From Polynucleobacter sp. AM-26B4 (GTDB taxonomy: Bacteria > Pseudomonadota > Gammaproteobacteria > Burkholderiales > Burkholderiaceae): a DNA stretch of 64,000 nucleotides. The stretch is from positions 1,371,916-1,435,915 of the forward strand of contig NZ_JACVOT010000001.1 in the NCBI RefSeq assembly GCF_018882285.1, given 5' to 3'. Shown piece after piece: positions 1 through 7,589 of the stretch; positions within the stretch are counted from its first letter, which is position 1, and the number at the start of each line of letters is the position of its first letter. The translations under genes and the position numbers were made by a program. The notes under the pieces are model-generated. The model saw only the letters and a program-made list of their open reading frames with translations, ran no database searches and had not been told where the DNA came from.

Positions 1-48
1 AGTAAGACTATCTTAGGCTTGGCCAGTTCATGGCACTAATCCCTCTGA

Positions 49-1617
49 TTAAAGAGTATCTTTTTTAACTGGTTCAGGAAGATCAACCATCACTGGCGCT
101 CCAGGAACCGTGCACCCTTGAGTACAGCATTTTCCTGCTTGTGTATTTTGTGTGATAGCGCGATCAGGGTCGTTGCTTAATCCTCTATCTAGCAAGCGTT
201 CAACCAGTTTAACTTTTGAGCCCAACGGATAATTACGATAGATTTCACGTTTCATCGCTTCCGGTGAGCCTCCACCATGTAAGCTGATCACTGAATACCA
301 GCCGCCTTGATAAGAAGCTGTTAAATCTTCAATGAAGCGCGCAGTTTCAATGCGCTTGTCATAAGGTATGTTTGGGTTGGCCCGAAGTACATCGCTAAGT
401 TTCGCAGCAGTTTCAGGATTGTGATCTTCATCAGGCCCTGGTAATGCCACAATTAATCCACCGGACACATAATGAGCAATCTTATGCATGTCATAAATTT
501 GTGTGGCTAATAATAGTTTTCCGATATTTGAAAAAACAGGATCAGGCACAAAGCTTTGAGCAGGAATGTCTTCAGTTGCATAAACAGAGGCAGCTACGCC
601 GCAAGCATAAAAGCCTTCAGTAATTTTAATGAGCTCAACCATTTGATCGCGTAAGTGATGTTCTTCACCAGGATCAAATCCATTTGCTTCACACATCAGT
701 GCCCCAGCACCAATTAACAAATCTCCAAATCCAGCTCGCGCACCAATACAGCTATGACGATGGTGAGTGGCATAGTTATATGTCATATAACCAGTGTGCT
801 CACATTCATCAGCGTAAAAGACTTTGTCCCAAGGGACGAAGACATTTTCAAAAATGACAACACCAGTAGATTGACCATACTTATTTGAAAATAAGGCTGC
901 TTTTTCACCTGGACGACCTGCAGGACGAGCAACAATGGTGATGCCTTCAGCATCAACCGGGACGGCACAGCAAACAGCAAAGTCCGCATCCTCTTTATTC
1001 ATATTTCTACACGGCATCACCAAAAACTCATGCATGTATGGTGCACCAGTGACGATTGCCTTTGTTCCTGAAATACGTATACCTTTACCGTCGCGATGAG
1101 TGACATGGACATAAGCGTCAATATTTCCTTGCTCGTGTGGGCGCTTGCTGCGATCACCTTTGGCATCTGTCATAGCAATACCAAGAGTTAAGTCGCGCTT
1201 TTGTACATCGTGAAGATAGGCCGCAAACTTTTCGCGATGTTCAGTTGTGCCTTTTGCATCATCGATTCGTGCAGACACTTGATGAATCGCATTTAATGCA
1301 TCATGAGTGAGATAGCGTTGAGCGCAACCCGTCTCCTGACATACAAGACGAACAGCTTCTAGTTTGTTTAATAGGTCGCCGCTACTTGTATTAATGTGCA
1401 CAAATCGATTAATAACTTCTCCGGTGCTATTTTGAGTCGCGGTCATGATCGGCGCATATTCTGGGCGAAGAGCGTAGTCATAAGTTAAGCCAACGGCATT
1501 CACGCCAGGGCGCAATGAAGGTTCATCTACAACCGATTCAATGCGACGTCCGTCCACAAATACTTTCGGTTTGTATTGGCGAAGTGATTCTTCATATTCT
1601 TTGGCTGACATCAACAT
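49..1617 (-). CDS. HpaB/AbfD-superfamily flavin-dependent hydroxylase
   Basis: The 522-residue protein belongs to the 4-hydroxyphenylacetate 3-hydroxylase (HpaB) / 4-hydroxybutyryl-CoA dehydratase superfamily; the GAMTDPKGDR-like block appears as AMTDAKGDRSKRP near residue 148. The dehydratase branch binds a 4Fe-4S cluster with three Cys and one His. Here only one Cys (C98, in ETGCAQRY) and the His (H286, in HHRHSC) align; the other two ligand positions are Tyr and Ala. It is therefore more likely a reduced-flavin monooxygenase for a phenolic substrate than a dehydratase. Start is ATG 1617, with AGGAAAG about 9 bases upstream; ATG 1611 is an alternative. It is divergent from a TetR gene. The substrate cannot be read from the sequence, and no flavin reductase partner is nearby. 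Confidence 0.8.
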   Translation of the reverse strand: MLMSAKEYEESLRQYKPKVFVDGRRIESVVDEPSLRPGVNAVGLTYDYALRPEYAPIMTATQNSTGEVINRFVHINTSSGDLLNKLEAVRLVCQETGCAQRYLTHDALNAIHQVSARIDDAKGTTEHREKFAAYLHDVQKRDLTLGIAMTDAKGDRSKRPHEQGNIDAYVHVTHRDGKGIRISGTKAIVTGAPYMHEFLVMPCRNMNKEDADFAVCCAVPVDAEGITIVARPAGRPGEKAALFSNKYGQSTGVVIFENVFVPWDKVFYADECEHTGYMTYNYATHHRHSCIGARAGFGDLLIGAGALMCEANGFDPGEEHHLRDQMVELIKITEGFYACGVAASVYATEDIPAQSFVPDPVFSNIGKLLLATQIYDMHKIAHYVSGGLIVALPGPDEDHNPETAAKLSDVLRANPNIPYDKRIETARFIEDLTASYQGGWYSVISLHGGGSPEAMKREIYRNYPLGSKVKLVERLLDRGLSNDPDRAITQNTQAGKCCTQGCTVPGAPVMVDLPEPVKKDTL

Positions 1618-1649
1618 GGCTTTGACTTTCCTACAATTGTTTCTTAAAT

Positions 1650-1666
1650 ATTAAACATTGTTTAAT
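1650..1666. promoter_or_regulatory. Palindromic operator candidate for the TetR regulator
   Basis: ATTAAAC-att-GTTTAAT is a perfect 7-bp inverted repeat with a 3-bp spacer. It lies in the 87-bp gap between the divergent hydroxylase and TetR genes. TetR regulators usually bind such palindromes between divergent promoters, so this is the best operator candidate. That it is bound is inference. Confidence 0.45.
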
Positions 1667-1704
1667 TTATTGTCAATTGTTCAAAATTAGGTAAAATAAG
1701 GAAC

Positions 1705-2382
1705 ATGAGACAAAAAACCAACTTAGAAGATTCCAGTAAAGAAAAGGTGCTTGAGGCACGTAAAGGCCGCCAAGCGCTGGTCAGTGATGCTAAGAAAGCC
1801 CATATCTTGGCAGCAGCCAAAGAAGTATTTGAGGAGCATGGTTTGGAAGGGGCTAACGTCAGAGAAATTGCTAAACAAGCTGGATATACGCCAGGTGCAA
1901 TTTATTCATATTTCACTTCTAAAGAAGAAATCTACGGCGCTTTATTGGCAGAATCATTAGAGCGTTTAAATGAAGCTGTCAGCAATAGCATAGCTAGCGC
2001 CAAATCATCAGTTCAAAAGGTAGAGAGATCCGCATTGGGATTCTATGAGTTCTACGCTTCAAATCCAAGAGATCTTGATCTTGGATTTTATTTATTTGGT
2101 GGCGCTAGACCTTATGGTTTAACACCAGAACTAAATACAAAACTAAACACCAGGCTCAGGGATTCATTGCTGCATTTAGAGCATGCTTTAATCGAAATAG
2201 GTGCGTCTCCTAAGATTGCTAAAGAGGAAGTAACCGCTTTTTTCGCGCAATGCGTAGGTTTACTGATTTTGGAAAATACACATCGCATCAGAATGTTCCA
2301 AGAGAATTCCGCAAAACTCTGCGCTATATATGTAACGCAGGTAGTGGAGCGAATTGCGATCGGAAAAAAAGGAAGAAGTTAA
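1705..2382 (+). CDS. TetR/AcrR family transcriptional regulator
   Basis: 225 residues. After a charged N-terminal tail of about 25 residues comes a TetR DNA-binding domain: ILAAAKEVFEEHGLEGANVR, then EIAKQAGYTPGAIYSYFTSK (residues about 35-80), the classic TetR helix-turn-helix ending in YSYF-SKE. The C-terminal ligand/dimer domain is not recognisable to subfamily. ATG 1705 has AAGGA just upstream. It is divergent from the HpaB-like hydroxylase and followed after 10 bases by an isomerase-like gene. It probably represses one or both in the absence of an aromatic ligand (inference from arrangement). Confidence 0.88.
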   Translation: MRQKTNLEDSSKEKVLEARKGRQALVSDAKKAHILAAAKEVFEEHGLEGANVREIAKQAGYTPGAIYSYFTSKEEIYGALLAESLERLNEAVSNSIASAKSSVQKVERSALGFYEFYASNPRDLDLGFYLFGGARPYGLTPELNTKLNTRLRDSLLHLEHALIEIGASPKIAKEEVTAFFAQCVGLLILENTHRIRMFQENSAKLCAIYVTQVVERIAIGKKGRS

Positions 2383-2392
2383 CTTTTTATTT

Positions 2393-3025
2393 ATGAATAT
2401 GAAACTAAAAGCTTATTTCTATTACGACATCATTTCACCGTATGCTTACTTATTTCTAAAATCAAGAAAAATTTTAGAAGATAAATTACAGCTCATTCCT
2501 GTACCTATCTTTTTCCCTGGCTTATTGAGACTTCAAGATAACAGGGGGCCGGCTGAAGTTTCTGAGAAGCGAATCTACACCTATCAATTTTGTGTGTGGA
2601 AAGCTCAAAAACTAAATCTGTCGTTTCAATTTCCCAAACGTCATCCCTTTGCATCAGCGCCAGCGCAGCGCTTGTTACTTCAGAACAATGCTGATTTGGC
2701 CATGCTTGATAAAGCCTTTGATTTTGTCTGGGGGCAGGGGCATGATCCAGAGCTTGAATGGGAAGGGTTTTGTGTGGCAATTGGATTACCTAAAAACACC
2801 CCAAAACCACAAGATGAAAATATCAAGAAAGCTTTGATTGAATCAACGCAAACCGCTGCTAATCATGGTGTATTTGGTGTGCCGAGCATAAGAATTGATC
2901 AGCAAATATTTTGGGGGGTTGATTCAATCGACTGGATTCTGGAGTATCTGACTAAACCGGAGATGTTTTCTGAAAAAGAATATCAAGAAGTACACTCAAT
3001 CATCAATCCGCTGATAGAAAAATAA
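2393..3025 (+). CDS. DsbA-family protein, 2-hydroxychromene-2-carboxylate isomerase-like
   Basis: A 210-residue thioredoxin-fold protein of the HCCA isomerase/DsbA group. Near the N-terminus YYDIISPYAYLF carries the family S-P-Y signature in place of a CxxC redox motif. The C-terminal block GVFGVPSIRIDQQIFWGVDS (residues about 162-180) is the conserved cis-Pro region (GVFGVP). Members isomerise chromene intermediates of naphthalene breakdown using glutathione, or act on unknown thiol substrates. An in-frame codon at 2354 would overlap TetR; ATG 2393, just after the TetR stop, fits better. Co-transcription with TetR is likely, and fits a small aromatic-degradation unit. Confidence 0.8.
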   Translation: MNMKLKAYFYYDIISPYAYLFLKSRKILEDKLQLIPVPIFFPGLLRLQDNRGPAEVSEKRIYTYQFCVWKAQKLNLSFQFPKRHPFASAPAQRLLLQNNADLAMLDKAFDFVWGQGHDPELEWEGFCVAIGLPKNTPKPQDENIKKALIESTQTAANHGVFGVPSIRIDQQIFWGVDSIDWILEYLTKPEMFSEKEYQEVHSIINPLIEK

Positions 3026-3094
3026 TCTTGATAGTAACAGCGCAAAATTAAGATCACTAATTCTTATTATTAGTAAAAATAGATTTTTATTGGA

Positions 3095-3298
3095 TTAACT
3101 TCTGCGTCTTTTCTTCCATGTGTAGGGTTCGCCATTAGATAACTTACCATCAGAAATCCCGTCAGAACCGAACTTTCCGACAATTTCGAGCCCATTTGCA
3201 TGAATCGTTACAAATTCACCCAATGCTTTTGCCCATTCCATGGCTTGATCTAGATTCTCAAACTCAAAAACCTCTGTTTTGTGTTCAATGAATATCAA
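3095..3298 (-). CDS. Small hypothetical protein (67 aa)
   Basis: A soluble, mixed-charge small protein: EHKTEVFEFENLDQAMEWAK, then EFVTIHANGLEIVGKFGSDG, and a basic tail WKKRRRS. The only upstream start in frame is TTG at 3298; the next ATG (MEWAKALG) would leave 48 residues. The amino-acid composition and lack of low-complexity bias look like a true gene. No family is recognised and no function is proposed. No convincing Shine-Dalgarno sequence precedes the TTG. Confidence 0.5.
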   Translation of the reverse strand: MIFIEHKTEVFEFENLDQAMEWAKALGEFVTIHANGLEIVGKFGSDGISDGKLSNGEPYTWKKRRRS

Positions 3299-3439
3299 TT
3301 CAAATAACTTTCATAAAAATGCTGATCAAAAAAATTAAGCATCATTGTTTCTGTAGCGTATTGCGAATAAATTGTTTTTTTGTAATAAGCGTTATATTGA
3401 CAGTGAAATCCAAATTACTCAAAGTGAGCAATCAAAAAA

Positions 3440-3532
3440 ATGAATTTTTTTAAAATGGTCACCTATTTACCAAGAAAAATCAGGCAGTTTTACGATGACG
3501 TGCTGAGCTTCATCAAGGCCAACTCTCGATAA
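3440..3532 (+). CDS. Possible 30-aa basic small protein
   Basis: An open frame in the otherwise empty gap 3299-3550: ATG AAT TTT TTT AAA, ending in CGA TAA. The peptide has a short hydrophobic start (MNFFKMVTYL) and then an amphipathic, basic half. It resembles in style the short DUF1127-type proteins of proteobacteria, but no homology can be claimed. The Shine-Dalgarno is weak (AAAGTGAG about 13 bases upstream). Confidence 0.25.
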   Translation: MNFFKMVTYLPRKIRQFYDDVLSFIKANSR

Positions 3533-3550
3533 AATCTGAACAAAGAAAAC

Positions 3551-4249
3551 TTATCTTTTCTCAATCAAAGACAAAAATTCTCTGCGCAAATTAGAGTTTT
3601 CTAAAAACTCACCACGCATCACACTGTTGATCATTTTCGAATCATTGTCCTTGACACCACGCCATTGCATGCAGAAGTGATCAGCTTCCATCACCACGGC
3701 TAAGCCAGCAGGCTTTAGCTTTTGCTCAAGCATGTTCGCGAGTTCCACCACAGCCTCTTCTTGTATCTGAGGTCTAGACATCACCCATTCAGTTAAACGA
3801 GCGTACTTCGATAGGCCAACCAATGCAGAGTCTTTGTCAGGTAGTACCCCAATCCAAATACGGCCCATGATGGGGCAAAGATGGTGCGAGCAGGCGCTGC
3901 GCACGGTGATAGGGCCAATGATCATCAGCTCATTAAGACGGCTGATGTTCGGAAAGTCAGTCAAAGCAGGCGGCGCCACATAACGGCCATTGAAGACTTC
4001 ATTCACATACATCTTTGCCACGCGACGACTGGTATTTCTGGTGTTGTGATCATTCTCTGTATCAATCACCAAGCTTTCAAGCAAAGCTTGTACTTTTTCA
4101 GACACTTCATCGACCAAACCATCTAATTCACCTGGCTCTATATGTGCAGCAATATTGTCATTCGCATGGAAGCGGACCTTGCTTGCTTTCAAGCGCGCAC
4201 GGATGACTTCAGAAATAGGTTGTTGCTTACTTGGCTTTGGTTCACTCAT
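3551..4249 (-). CDS. folE: GTP cyclohydrolase I
   Basis: 232 residues. GTP cyclohydrolase I makes 7,8-dihydroneopterin triphosphate for folate (and pterin or queuosine-type) synthesis in the cytoplasm. The zinc/catalytic block SACSHHLCPIMGRIWIGVLP is present, with Cys and both His, and the third zinc Cys is in ADHFCMQWRGVKD. The ending MRGEFLENSNLRREFLSLI is typical. Start ATG 4249 lies 14 bases after the SemiSWEET stop, so both are probably on one transcript. The roughly 45-residue N-terminal extension before the core is slightly long but usual for this branch. Confidence 0.93.
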   Translation of the reverse strand: MSEPKPSKQQPISEVIRARLKASKVRFHANDNIAAHIEPGELDGLVDEVSEKVQALLESLVIDTENDHNTRNTSRRVAKMYVNEVFNGRYVAPPALTDFPNISRLNELMIIGPITVRSACSHHLCPIMGRIWIGVLPDKDSALVGLSKYARLTEWVMSRPQIQEEAVVELANMLEQKLKPAGLAVVMEADHFCMQWRGVKDNDSKMINSVMRGEFLENSNLRREFLSLIEKR

Positions 4250-4263
4250 GATGTGGCCTTATT

Positions 4264-4539
4264 TTAATCACCTTGGCGGTGTGCCATCAGGTGCTGAATT
4301 TTTAAATACAAAATAGTCGCTGATAAAACAAATGTGATGATGTTAGCGACCAAGATCGGACCACTGCCTATTAAAACGCCATAAATGATCCAAAGAATAA
4401 TTCCAAAAGTAAACGTGGCATACATGCCCAATGAAATACCCGATAAATCTCTGGTGGTGATTGAGCGATAGGTTTGTGGAATAAAAGCAGCGGTGGTGAT
4501 GGTGGCTGCAATGAAGCCAAGCAAGTTGTCAAAATCCAT
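4264..4539 (-). CDS. SemiSWEET family sugar transporter
   Basis: 91 residues with three predicted membrane helices (about 5-25, 37-57 and 61-82). The first helix ends in AAFIPQTYRS, the PQ-loop motif of the MtN3/SWEET/SemiSWEET family. Bacterial SemiSWEETs are single three-helix repeats that dimerise to form a sugar pore in the inner membrane. Length and motif match well. It sits directly upstream of folE in the same direction. The substrate is not deducible. Confidence 0.85.
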   Translation of the reverse strand: MDFDNLLGFIAATITTAAFIPQTYRSITTRDLSGISLGMYATFTFGIILWIIYGVLIGSGPILVANIITFVLSATILYLKIQHLMAHRQGD

Positions 4540-4626
4540 TGAAACTAATCCTTTGAAGGCTTTAATTGAAATCTAGTACCAATGTATAGGAATTCTTGTT
4601 TTCTTGCTTGTCGGCTATTCAAAGGG

Positions 4627-5661
4627 TTATTTATTCTGATGCGAAGCACAATGAGTACTGATTCTGTTGGCTAATTTAATGCCGCTTAACCAAGCCCCCT
4701 CAACTCGACCTCCATGCAGCCAGTCTCCACAAAAGCCAAGGCCATCCACTGGTGAATAGTGATACTCAATCATTGCTTCAAGACCACCGCTGGCATAACG
4801 CCAACGATGCATGGTCACTTGGGCATCTAAAGTATTAAAGCCAAGCTTCCCCATGCAAGCCATTAACTCAGCACTAACATCTTCTTTTGCCAGTTCTAGG
4901 TTCGCATCACTCCACTCAGGGCTGGCATGAACTGTCCAGTAATCCAGGCCACCTCGTTTTGGCTTGGTGCTATTTCTGGCAATCCAAGCGATCGGTTCTT
5001 GATTGATAAAAGCTGCATCAAATTGAAAAGAACTTTGGTGCGGAAAATGAACCATCATCGTCCAACAGGATTTCATCTTGGAATCATTTGCAATCTTTGA
5101 TGCTTTATCAAGATTTGATACTTGTCCTGTGACATTTTTAAGTAGTGTCTCAACTTGCGGTGATGGAATAGCCAAAACAACCATATCAAACTGCTTCAAT
5201 AGAGGGCCATGTTCCAAGCTACTCAAAGCCCAGCCCTGGAGACTTTTCTCCATTCCACAGATAGTGGTTTCATACTGAACTGATAACTGCTTGGCCAAAT
5301 GCTTGGTTGGTGCTGTCATTTCAGGAATACCAACAAAACGTTTGTCCTGAGAAAGACTTTCTGACCAAGAACCTTCTTTATAAACACCTAGTTTTGGCTG
5401 CCACTGCGCAACCAGGCCTAACTCAATCCAGAGATTGACTTCTTCTATAAAAAGAGGGTCTCTGGCCGTGAAATACTGCGCTCCATGATCTGCTGACCAT
5501 GACTCTGTGCGGCGTGTGCTCAAGCGACCGCTGGCGCCGCGGCTCTTTTCATAGACTTGGACATCAAATCCCAATGACTGTAACTTCAGGGCGCAAGCAG
5601 CCCCTGAAATACCAGCACCAATCACTGCCACAGATGGTTTTTTATTTGATTCAGCTTGCAT
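4627..5661 (-). CDS. FAD-dependent amine-oxidase/renalase-like oxidoreductase
   Basis: 344 residues. The N-terminus AVIGAGISGAACALKLQSLG (residues about 11-30) is the dinucleotide-binding GxGxxG fold, followed by the second FAD contact VYEKSRGASGRLSTRR. The C-terminal DGLGFCGDWLHGGRVEGAWL is the typical FAD-closing motif of NAD(P)-binding renalase/amine-oxidase proteins. The substrate is unknown. Its start overlaps the alkB stop by 11 bases, so the two are translationally close and probably co-transcribed. Confidence 0.85.
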   Translation of the reverse strand: MQAESNKKPSVAVIGAGISGAACALKLQSLGFDVQVYEKSRGASGRLSTRRTESWSADHGAQYFTARDPLFIEEVNLWIELGLVAQWQPKLGVYKEGSWSESLSQDKRFVGIPEMTAPTKHLAKQLSVQYETTICGMEKSLQGWALSSLEHGPLLKQFDMVVLAIPSPQVETLLKNVTGQVSNLDKASKIANDSKMKSCWTMMVHFPHQSSFQFDAAFINQEPIAWIARNSTKPKRGGLDYWTVHASPEWSDANLELAKEDVSAELMACMGKLGFNTLDAQVTMHRWRYASGGLEAMIEYHYSPVDGLGFCGDWLHGGRVEGAWLSGIKLANRISTHCASHQNK

Positions 5662-6271
5662 GCTTTATTTTTCTAAAAGTTAAGTTGATTCGTGGTTCTA
5701 CAGCTACCTTGGTTTTAATCAAAGCATGCTGCCAGTAGGTTTGGGTTGGAGGTTGCATCAGTAAGAGACTGCCATCGTCTAAAAATAGGGACGCTTTGCT
5801 GAAATCCTTCTTATGACGAAAAGAGAACTTTCTTCTTCCGCCAAAGCTCAGTGATGCGATCGGAGAGTTTTGATCCAACTCCTTCTCATCGTCGCTGTGC
5901 CAACCCATTCCTTCATCACCATGATGGTAAAGATTGAGCAGGCAAGAGTTGAACTGATGGCCACAGAAAGATTCCAGCCTCTGTTTAATGCCCAAGAGGG
6001 GCGCAGACCACTCTTGAGGATTCTTTTTAACCCCAGAATAGGTATAAGAAAGATCTGAATCAGCAACCCAAACAACCTTCCTGGTAGTAGTGATTTTCTT
6101 GCCAAACATGGCTAGTTCATCAAATTGCCAATTCAAGCCCTTGAGCAGTTCCTCAAACAATTGCTTGCTTTCCGATTCTGAATAAAAATCTTTGTGATAG
6201 GTCACCTCACCATCTTTGGACAAGATGGTGAGGGCTTCATCAAGATCATTCATCAGGGAAATTTGTTTCAT
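5651..6271 (-). CDS. alkB: AlkB-like 2-oxoglutarate/Fe(II) dioxygenase
   Basis: 206 residues from ATG 6271 (the preceding codon is TTG, so the protein may begin MK). The double-stranded beta-helix iron ligands are seen as HSD in GMGWHSDDEKEL and a distal His in YWQHALIKT; the 2-oxoglutarate-binding arginines are in PRINLTFRKI. Family members directly reverse alkylation damage (1-methyladenine, 3-methylcytosine) in DNA or RNA. Length and the SLSFGGRRKFSFR block resemble the AlkB2/3-like branch rather than Ada-operon AlkB. The neighbour downstream is the FAD protein. Confidence 0.9.
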   Translation of the reverse strand: MKQISLMNDLDEALTILSKDGEVTYHKDFYSESESKQLFEELLKGLNWQFDELAMFGKKITTTRKVVWVADSDLSYTYSGVKKNPQEWSAPLLGIKQRLESFCGHQFNSCLLNLYHHGDEGMGWHSDDEKELDQNSPIASLSFGGRRKFSFRHKKDFSKASLFLDDGSLLLMQPPTQTYWQHALIKTKVAVEPRINLTFRKIKHAS

Positions 6272-6364
6272 CAAGCGTGACTAGCTAAAAAAGATTAACA
6301 TCTTAAATAAGTTGATTTTGGTGGTCTTGTATCCACCAAGAGTAATTCAGGAAGGGAATCTAAG

Positions 6365-6538
6365 TTGAGTTCAGATAAGCGCTGTTGTGGTTCAGGAGTC
6401 TGCATCATCAATGCTCAAGGTGAGTGTTGGTGTGGTCAGGTATGGGATGGCGAAAAAATGTGCCATCCACCACTCAAACCATTGGTCAGCCCAACACCTG
6501 ATTCAAACGAAAATCCAAAAACCTCACCTGAATCTTAG
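6365..6538 (+). CDS. Cysteine-rich small protein with TTG start (57 aa)
   Basis: Starts at TTG 6365, preceded by a good Shine-Dalgarno (GGAAGGG at 6350-6356, spacing about 8-9). It encodes a compact cysteine core: CCGSGVCIINAQGECWCGQ, then WDGEKMCHP, giving six Cys in about 27 residues, followed by a Pro/Ser/Asn-rich tail. The Cys spacing suggests metal binding or disulphides. Its last 53 bases overlap, in antisense, the end of the exported-protein gene on the other strand. No named family is recognised. Confidence 0.6.
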   Translation: MSSDKRCCGSGVCIINAQGECWCGQVWDGEKMCHPPLKPLVSPTPDSNENPKTSPES

Positions 6539-6851
6539 GCTCTTGCATCAAACAAGATTTGGCTGCGGCTGATTCTTTTTGCTTGAACCAACTTGGCCTT
6601 GTTTGATTGTTGTTCAAGGTCTCAATTTCACTGGTGTTCAAGCTATTGCTCAATTGGGTTGAAGTGCATGCGCAATGAGCAGTGAACTGTTCTGATGTTA
6701 AGCCTTTAACACCCGCATGACGTTTGAGCTGTTCTTGGATGCAACTTTCTTGATAGCTCTTCTTAAAGCTCGTGATACTCGTAGGCTGGCTGAATGCCAG
6801 GTCTGAAAATAGCAAGAAAAACGCTGGTGTAAAACGAATAAATTTTTTCAT
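6486..6851 (-). CDS. Exported hypothetical protein
   Basis: 121 residues with a clear signal peptide (MKKFIRFTPAFFLLFSDLAFS, cleavage near residue 21). The mature part has cysteines in CIQEQLKRH, AHCACTSTQL and KSCLMQEP, resembling small periplasmic Cys-containing proteins. Its ATG overlaps the stop of the DUF4149 gene by 4 bases, so it is translated from the same message. No family is recognised. Confidence 0.7.
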   Translation of the reverse strand: MKKFIRFTPAFFLLFSDLAFSQPTSITSFKKSYQESCIQEQLKRHAGVKGLTSEQFTAHCACTSTQLSNSLNTSEIETLNNNQTRPSWFKQKESAAAKSCLMQEPKIQVRFLDFRLNQVLG

Positions 6852-7225
6852 AATGAAACCACCAACAGGTAAATAAAAGCAACTAACTGAGCGAGGTTGA
6901 TCACCACGCTCAAGCCATGAAGAATATGAAACTGTTTATGCAGTCCTAAATCTTTTGCTTGATTGATTTTTCCGGTCAAATAAAACAGAGTAAAACCAAA
7001 TAAAATCGCACAAGCAATCAGTAAATATTGAGCATGAGAGCTTTGCGCCAAGAAAGCACTGATCACCGTCAAAATGCCCAATGAGGCATAGTATTTTGGA
7101 AAAAAGTTCCTGACGTACTTGCTAGACCATTCGACGGGTAGAACCTTGAACACCGTTGGAGCCACCACCACGGTGAAGAAAAGCATGATGCCAACCATGG
7201 CAGCAATAAGGTAGTTAGCAATCAT
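6848..7225 (-). CDS. DUF4149-type integral membrane protein
   Basis: 125 residues with four hydrophobic helices (about 4-24, 46-64, 67-85 and 102-122). The second helix is preceded by RNFFPKYYASLG, the conserved F-P-x-Y-Y feature of the DUF4149/TMEM205-like family. Function is unknown; the protein is predicted to lie in the inner membrane. It overlaps the downstream exported protein gene by ATGA, so the pair form an operon. Confidence 0.75.
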   Translation of the reverse strand: MIANYLIAAMVGIMLFFTVVVAPTVFKVLPVEWSSKYVRNFFPKYYASLGILTVISAFLAQSSHAQYLLIACAILFGFTLFYLTGKINQAKDLGLHKQFHILHGLSVVINLAQLVAFIYLLVVSL

Positions 7226-7425
7226 AGGAATCGGCTTTCATTAAAAGATGCGTGTGAATAAATCGACACCCCAATTTAATAGATTTACTAGATTTTTGCT
7301 TGCAGCCCGCATATACCCATAAAACCTGCCTCAGCCTGACTCCAAATTGCGGATAGAGCTCAGCAGTATTTCGGTTTATCGGCTAAATTAGAGGCAATAC
7401 CAACAAGAATTAACAGGTGACAAAC

Positions 7426-7566
7426 ATGATTCAACAATTACGCATCAAACTCGCGCGCTGGATTTTGGGCAAGCATTGCGCTTGCTATCAAATGGGTTAT
7501 CACACCATGGTTGATTTTAGGGAACGCAGCTGTCAGAGAATGTCTCAACAGGACACTGATAAATAA
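7426..7566 (+). CDS. Small basic hypothetical protein (46 aa)
   Basis: An ATG frame in the 7226-7589 gap with AGGTGA 6 bases upstream: MIQQLRIKLARWILGKHC, then a middle with three Cys, ending QQDTDK. It ends 23 bases before the DnaQ-UvrC-type gene in the same direction and may be co-transcribed with it. The Arg/Lys-rich amphipathic start is typical of short proteobacterial proteins of unknown role. The rest of the gap (7226-7425) shows nothing clear. Confidence 0.45.
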   Translation: MIQQLRIKLARWILGKHCACYQMGYHTMVDFRERSCQRMSQQDTDK

Positions 7567-7589
7567 TCATTCATTAGCAGTATTTCCCT

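Noticed and set aside
49-1617. 4-hydroxybutyryl-CoA dehydratase (AbfD)
   Set aside because: Two of the four iron-sulfur ligands are replaced, so dehydratase function is not supported.
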